Shown here piece after piece: positions 1-64,000 of a DNA stretch of 64,000 nt; within the stretch, counting starts at the first letter, position 1, and each line of letters begins with the position of its first letter. The position numbers and the translations under genes are program-made. The DNA is taken from the NCBI RefSeq assembly GCF_031753505.1, contig NC_089721.1:11011213-11075212 (forward strand), written 5' to 3'. The DNA comes from Anomalospiza imberbis (Eukaryota > Chordata > Aves > Passeriformes > Viduidae). A model generated the notes under the pieces. It was not told where the DNA came from. It did not search any database and saw nothing but the letters and a program-made list of their open reading frames with translations.

Positions 1-549
1 AACAAGAGGCAAGTCTTACTATGTATTTTGAATATCTACAAGAAACATACAAAGGATTACAACTGATTACGTTTTTCTCTTTCCTTGATAATGCTCCAGT
101 TGCTTCTGAAAGATATGTCTGGTTCCCCACCCTGGGAAGAGTAGATCTTGAATAGCTGTCTTTAAGAATTAGAAAATACGTGATAGCTTTCACACCATGC
201 TTGCTTTTAGAAAAAAACTAGCATGCTCAGATATTTCATCATTTATTTTAAAAAGCACAGGGCTAGAGTTATATAATTATGTTTAGGATTTTCAGATGTC
301 CAGCCTGGAATGCCTAATGAAGAAGCACTCAAGCCTGCCTTGCTCTGTGTGTGTGCGCGCGATCCTTCAGTTCTTCCCGGATCTTGATTTTGCATTTCTA
401 ACGAAGCTGAACTGACAAAGCGTGAAAGAGGTCTAAAAGGAAAAACAAAGAAAGTGACCCTGCTTTCACTGTGCCAAGACTAATCAATATTCCACAAGCC
501 CCGCTTTCCCCTCTCTGCTGATGCGTGGTTCGTGGCGGGCTGTTTTTGT

Positions 550-581
<32 letters not shown>
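1..581. other. Upstream flank of SLC1A3
   Basis: AT-rich sequence before the CpG-rich promoter. I see no open frame of note, no RNA gene and no clear repeat family. A short alternating GT/GC stretch lies near 347-361. The last 30 bases (552-581) are an uninterrupted T run directly against the GC-rich promoter. Upstream regulatory elements of the gene probably lie here, but I cannot point to a specific site. Confidence 0.6.
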
Positions 582-830
582 CCCGGCGCTGCCGGGGCCG
601 GCAGTCTCCTCCCCTTTCCTTAAGTTGCAGGGATGGTAAGTTGCCGTACTCCGGCGCACATGCAGATGTCAGTTTTCGCCCTGCCGCCCGCCCGGCCGCG
701 CAGCGCTCCGCCGGGAGGCCCCTGCCCATCCAGCTCCGCCGCGCTCCCTCGGCCGCCGCAGGTCTGACAAGGTGAGCCCGTCCCGGCCTGCGGCGGCGGT
801 CGGAGCGCGGAAAGTCATTTTTTCGCTCTG
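582..830 (+). promoter_or_regulatory. SLC1A3: CpG-rich promoter region and non-coding first exon of SLC1A3
   Basis: This is the most CpG-dense stretch in the window, with repeated CGG, GCC and CGC blocks from 582 to about 810, in an otherwise AT-rich sequence. It lies upstream of the first coding exon and contains a consensus splice donor (AAG then GTGAGC, exon end at 771). That fits a CpG-island promoter with a non-coding first exon, as SLC1A3 has in mammals. I see no convincing TATA box, so the transcription start cannot be fixed. A second donor-like site, ATG then GTAAGT, ends at 635. The promoter role is inferred from composition and position. Confidence 0.7.
660..767 (+). other. Upstream open reading frame in SLC1A3 exon 1
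   Basis: An ATG at 660 opens a 35-codon frame that ends at a TGA at 765-767, four bases before the donor after 771. A second in-frame ATG is at 666. If transcription starts upstream of 660 and the 771 donor is used, ribosomes would meet this frame before the real start in exon 2. Use of the donor-like site after 635 would remove it. The predicted peptide is rich in proline, alanine and arginine, as GC-rich leader sequence gives by chance. I infer a regulatory role, if any, not a functional peptide. Confidence 0.35.
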
Positions 831-963
831 TGCCTTTGTATCTTAATTAATGGGATCATCCTTTTGGCTGCACCCATATTCTTTCCTGGTCTTGATGTAA
901 ATTGTGCGGGACAGATTAGCTGTTAAACAACATCCCTGGAAAGAAAAAGGCACTGTGAACGAT

Positions 964-966
<3 letters not shown>

Positions 967-999
<33 letters not shown>
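967..999 (+). repeat. (T)33 homopolymer in intron 1
   Basis: 33 consecutive T residues, about 195 bp downstream of the exon 1 donor. A similar run of 30 T (552-581) lies on the other side of the CpG-rich block. The length is likely to vary between individuals and to be error-prone in sequencing. Confidence 0.9.
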
Positions 1000-1003
<4 letters not shown>

Positions 1004-1654
1004 AAAAATCGGTCGTGGGGGAAAAGAATTCTGCTTCCTACAGTAGTCTTGTTCACGGTAGAACCCTTACTAATTTAAATATTTAGCTAGGTCTCAGAAT
1101 TTCTGTTTCCACTCCTTAAAGCAGCAAAGTGTAGAGCATTCTGTTGAAACTCAGGGAGGATATTGCACTAAAGTGACGGTCTTGAAACATATGGTAAAAG
1201 CAGCGATCAAAATCCACCAAAATATACTTGTTACAACATGCGATTTTGCTTAAAACGTGCTGGCTGAAACCCCTGTGTATTTATATTTTAAATGCTTCTG
1301 GGGGAAAAAAAAAGTGGTTTTGCACTAAATTTATTAAAAATTAGGTGTTAGAGTTGAACTGTCCATAAACAGAGATAGATTTCAGCAGAAGCACCTAGGT
1401 TTGTCCATTTATTCATTACTAATTACTTTTTAAAAAGCATGCCAGTGTATGTTGATTAAGACTTTAGAAAATTGTATTCTCAGTCTGGAAAATACCTTTG
1501 AGGAATCTCCATTACCAAACAAACTCATACTCAGCAGCCGTCAAAACAAATCCAGACCATCTAAAATAAAAAGTAATACCTTAATGAGAAACTTTTAATA
1601 TTGAAACATTTTAAGGTCGATTCAAAGTGTGATTTCTTGAAATGAGACGTGGTG

Positions 1655-1746
1655 TGGTTCTTGGGCTGTCCTGCACAGGTCCAGGATTTGGACTCCATGA
1701 TCCCAATGTGCTCCTTCCAGCTTAGGGTAGTCTGTGATTCTGTGAT
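1655..1746 (+). mobile_element. CR1 LINE 3'-end fragment, plus orientation
   Basis: The order of motifs matches avian CR1 3' ends: tggttcttgggctgtcctg, then ggatttggactccatgatcc, then tccttccagctt, ending in the octamer-like repeat gtgattctgtgata. It is short and 5'-truncated, as CR1 copies usually are, and has diverged considerably. Confidence 0.7.
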
Positions 1747-2574
1747 ATATGCTCATAATTGCTATCAGGACAAGCTAAGCATTACTCTGCAATGTGAGCT
1801 GGTATTACAGTCTGAAGCGACAAGTTAAGTGGGATATTACTTCCTGATGTTTTACAGATGTGCTCGGAGTAGTTTATACAGCTAAAAGATGAATGTTACC
1901 AACATAAAGCTGTCAAAGGCATATCTTCTAAAAAGTGGTTGAGGGATAAATAAACTATTGCTGCTGCCTTTTTCCATGTGAAAAGAAGGAATTGAGACAA
2001 TGCATTCAATCATTTAAAAAAATCTCAAATATAGAAAAATTTAAATGTACCAGTTTGAGCAAAATATTTCTCTTCAATGGTTAATATGAAGGTGAGCTAG
2101 ATTTTTTTTTTCAAATAATAATGGCCTGATAAAAAAGTACAAGAGCAAGCCTGACAGAGCATTTTAAACATTATAATACCTTAAGTTGCTAGGATTTGTA
2201 CTGATTTTACATTTATCTATCAATAGCAAATACTAAAAAAAAGTTACACCTCGGTTTTACAGCATGACAGCAGTACATGTCTGAAGACATGGGACAGTTA
2301 TCTGATCAGTCCATGTAATCCTTCTTTCAAAGTTGTTGAGGTTCTGCATCAAAAACTGCTTAGATATTAAGAACAATACAAGTTTTACTGAAACATGAAG
2401 AATATTTGCTTCTGTGTAAATATATAGCTAATCATTCCCCTAAAATCTTACTGCAATGTTTGATATTTCTTGTCTTGCAGGTTTCTCCAGTAACCCCCAC
2501 TGAAAAGAGTTCTCCACTTTTCTGAAGGGATACTGATAGAAATTAATTATAAAAGAAAGCTTTCAGCAAGATAA

Positions 2575-63259
<60,685 letters not shown>

Positions 63260-64000
63260 GCTAGAGAAAGCGTGAGTTCAACACTACAGGTGTGGGAAAA
63301 CACACACTTTTTCCAGCGATTTATATCTTGAATTCACCAGCTTCATCTATTCCTTGATTTCTCCCTTTATGCTCGCACTGGAAAGAATTAATGAAAATAT
63401 ATTCCAAACTAGCAGCGATCATGGTATATGTTGGCTTCCCACTTAAAAAAAAATTAACAGGCAACAACACTGGTCCTGCTAGATATATGCTAACTGGGGA
63501 TAAAAAAAAAAAGAGATTGTGTATATGTTACTCAGTCCTGTGAATCTTTTTTTTTCTTTTTTTTATGAACTGGAAAGTAAAAACAGATAACAGAGCCTGA
63601 AAATGGTTTTATTTTTTTAAATACCTGTTGCAAAATTCCTAACACCTATAAACACACAATCAACACTTCTAACTTGATAACTGCATCCAGCTAAGTAAAT
63701 TAACAGGACTTTTGCTATTTTATCTGATTTTTTTTTTCTCTAGTGTTATATTATTGTTCAAATGCTAGCAGGAAAATAAAAAGCAGGAGATAAATTGAGG
63801 GGATAAAAAGGGGGAAGATCTATAAATAAGAAAAGAAAATACCCCCAAATCAGCACTTTTACCAGCTGAGATAAAATATTTCTGAGAAAGTTATTTTATC
63901 TAGACAGTTTTTTAAATTAGATTCAGCTGATCTTTATAAAAATTTAGCCTAGTTGGCTCCCACTGACTCGCAAACATTTACATAGGCATGTATGTACTTC
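63260..64000 (+). other. SLC1A3: SLC1A3 3' UTR (continues beyond window)
   Basis: This sequence follows the stop codon in the last exon. It is AT-rich, with several T and A runs (63481-63513, 63547-63564, 63730-63738). An AATAAA hexamer at 63775-63780 is the only canonical poly(A) signal I see here. Mammalian SLC1A3 transcripts have long 3' UTRs, so this may be an early site or unused, and the true end probably lies past the window. Confidence 0.7.
63775..63780 (+). terminator. Candidate poly(A) signal AATAAA in 3' UTR
   Basis: A canonical hexamer 516 bases after the stop codon, inside an A-rich stretch. A GGGGATAAAAAGGGGG-like stretch follows rather than a strong GT-rich element, so use is uncertain. 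Confidence 0.3.

Larger units (their letters stand above)
772..2480 (+). other. SLC1A3: SLC1A3 intron 1
   Basis: The intron runs from GTGAGC at 772 to the acceptor ending at 2480. It contains a 33-base T homopolymer (967-999) and a short CR1 3'-end relic (about 1655-1746). The rest is AT-rich unique sequence with no gene or RNA I can recognise. Confidence 0.75.

Noticed and set aside
521..775. 84-codon frame across exon 1 containing a phenylalanine run
   Set aside because: It includes the 30-T homopolymer and GC-rich leader. Only the shorter frame from 660 is worth noting, as an upstream ORF.

Overview
The window is vertebrate nuclear DNA, almost certainly from a bird. It is AT-rich. It carries CR1 LINE fragments in both orientations and two avian-type retroviral solo LTRs. 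The only recognisable protein-coding gene is one intron-rich, plus-strand gene: SLC1A3, which encodes the glial glutamate/aspartate transporter EAAT1/GLAST. Nothing in the window looks bacterial: there are no operons, CRISPR arrays or insertion sequences.

Layout. Positions 1-580 are upstream flank. A CpG-rich promoter and non-coding first exon lie at about 582-830, with the consensus donor after 771. Exon 2 (2481-2755) carries the start codon at 2575. Coding then continues through 19951-20088, 45703-45907, 47928-47970, 55896-56191, 58210-58443, 60214-60408 and 61719-61853, and ends in 63055-63259. The 3' UTR starts at 63260 and runs past the window end. The nine coding segments total 1632 nt with every junction in phase, giving a 543-residue protein that follows the mammalian protein closely along its whole length. 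It has one extra residue in the glycosylated extracellular loop. Substrate- and ion-binding motifs and the C-terminal PDZ ligand are intact, so the gene looks functional.

Introns. Intron 2 (17.2 kb) and intron 3 (25.6 kb) hold most of the sequence. They contain CR1 fragments, an exact 105-bp tandem duplication, small hairpins, a decayed LTR just upstream of exon 3, and an unusual GC-rich patch at 42.4-43.0 kb. Intron 4 holds the most striking object: 667 uninterrupted pyrimidines made of three successive microsatellites, including 83 perfect CCCTT units (AAGGG on the other strand), ending in a CAG that looks like a 3' splice site. Intron 7 has a well-preserved sense-oriented solo LTR. Intron 9 has a candidate alternative terminal exon with its own poly(A) signal.

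I did not find a wholly new system. The items most worth checking are the compound pyrimidine tract, the candidate alternative last exon, the two first-exon donors around a 35-codon upstream ORF, and the two LTRs lying in sense inside the gene.
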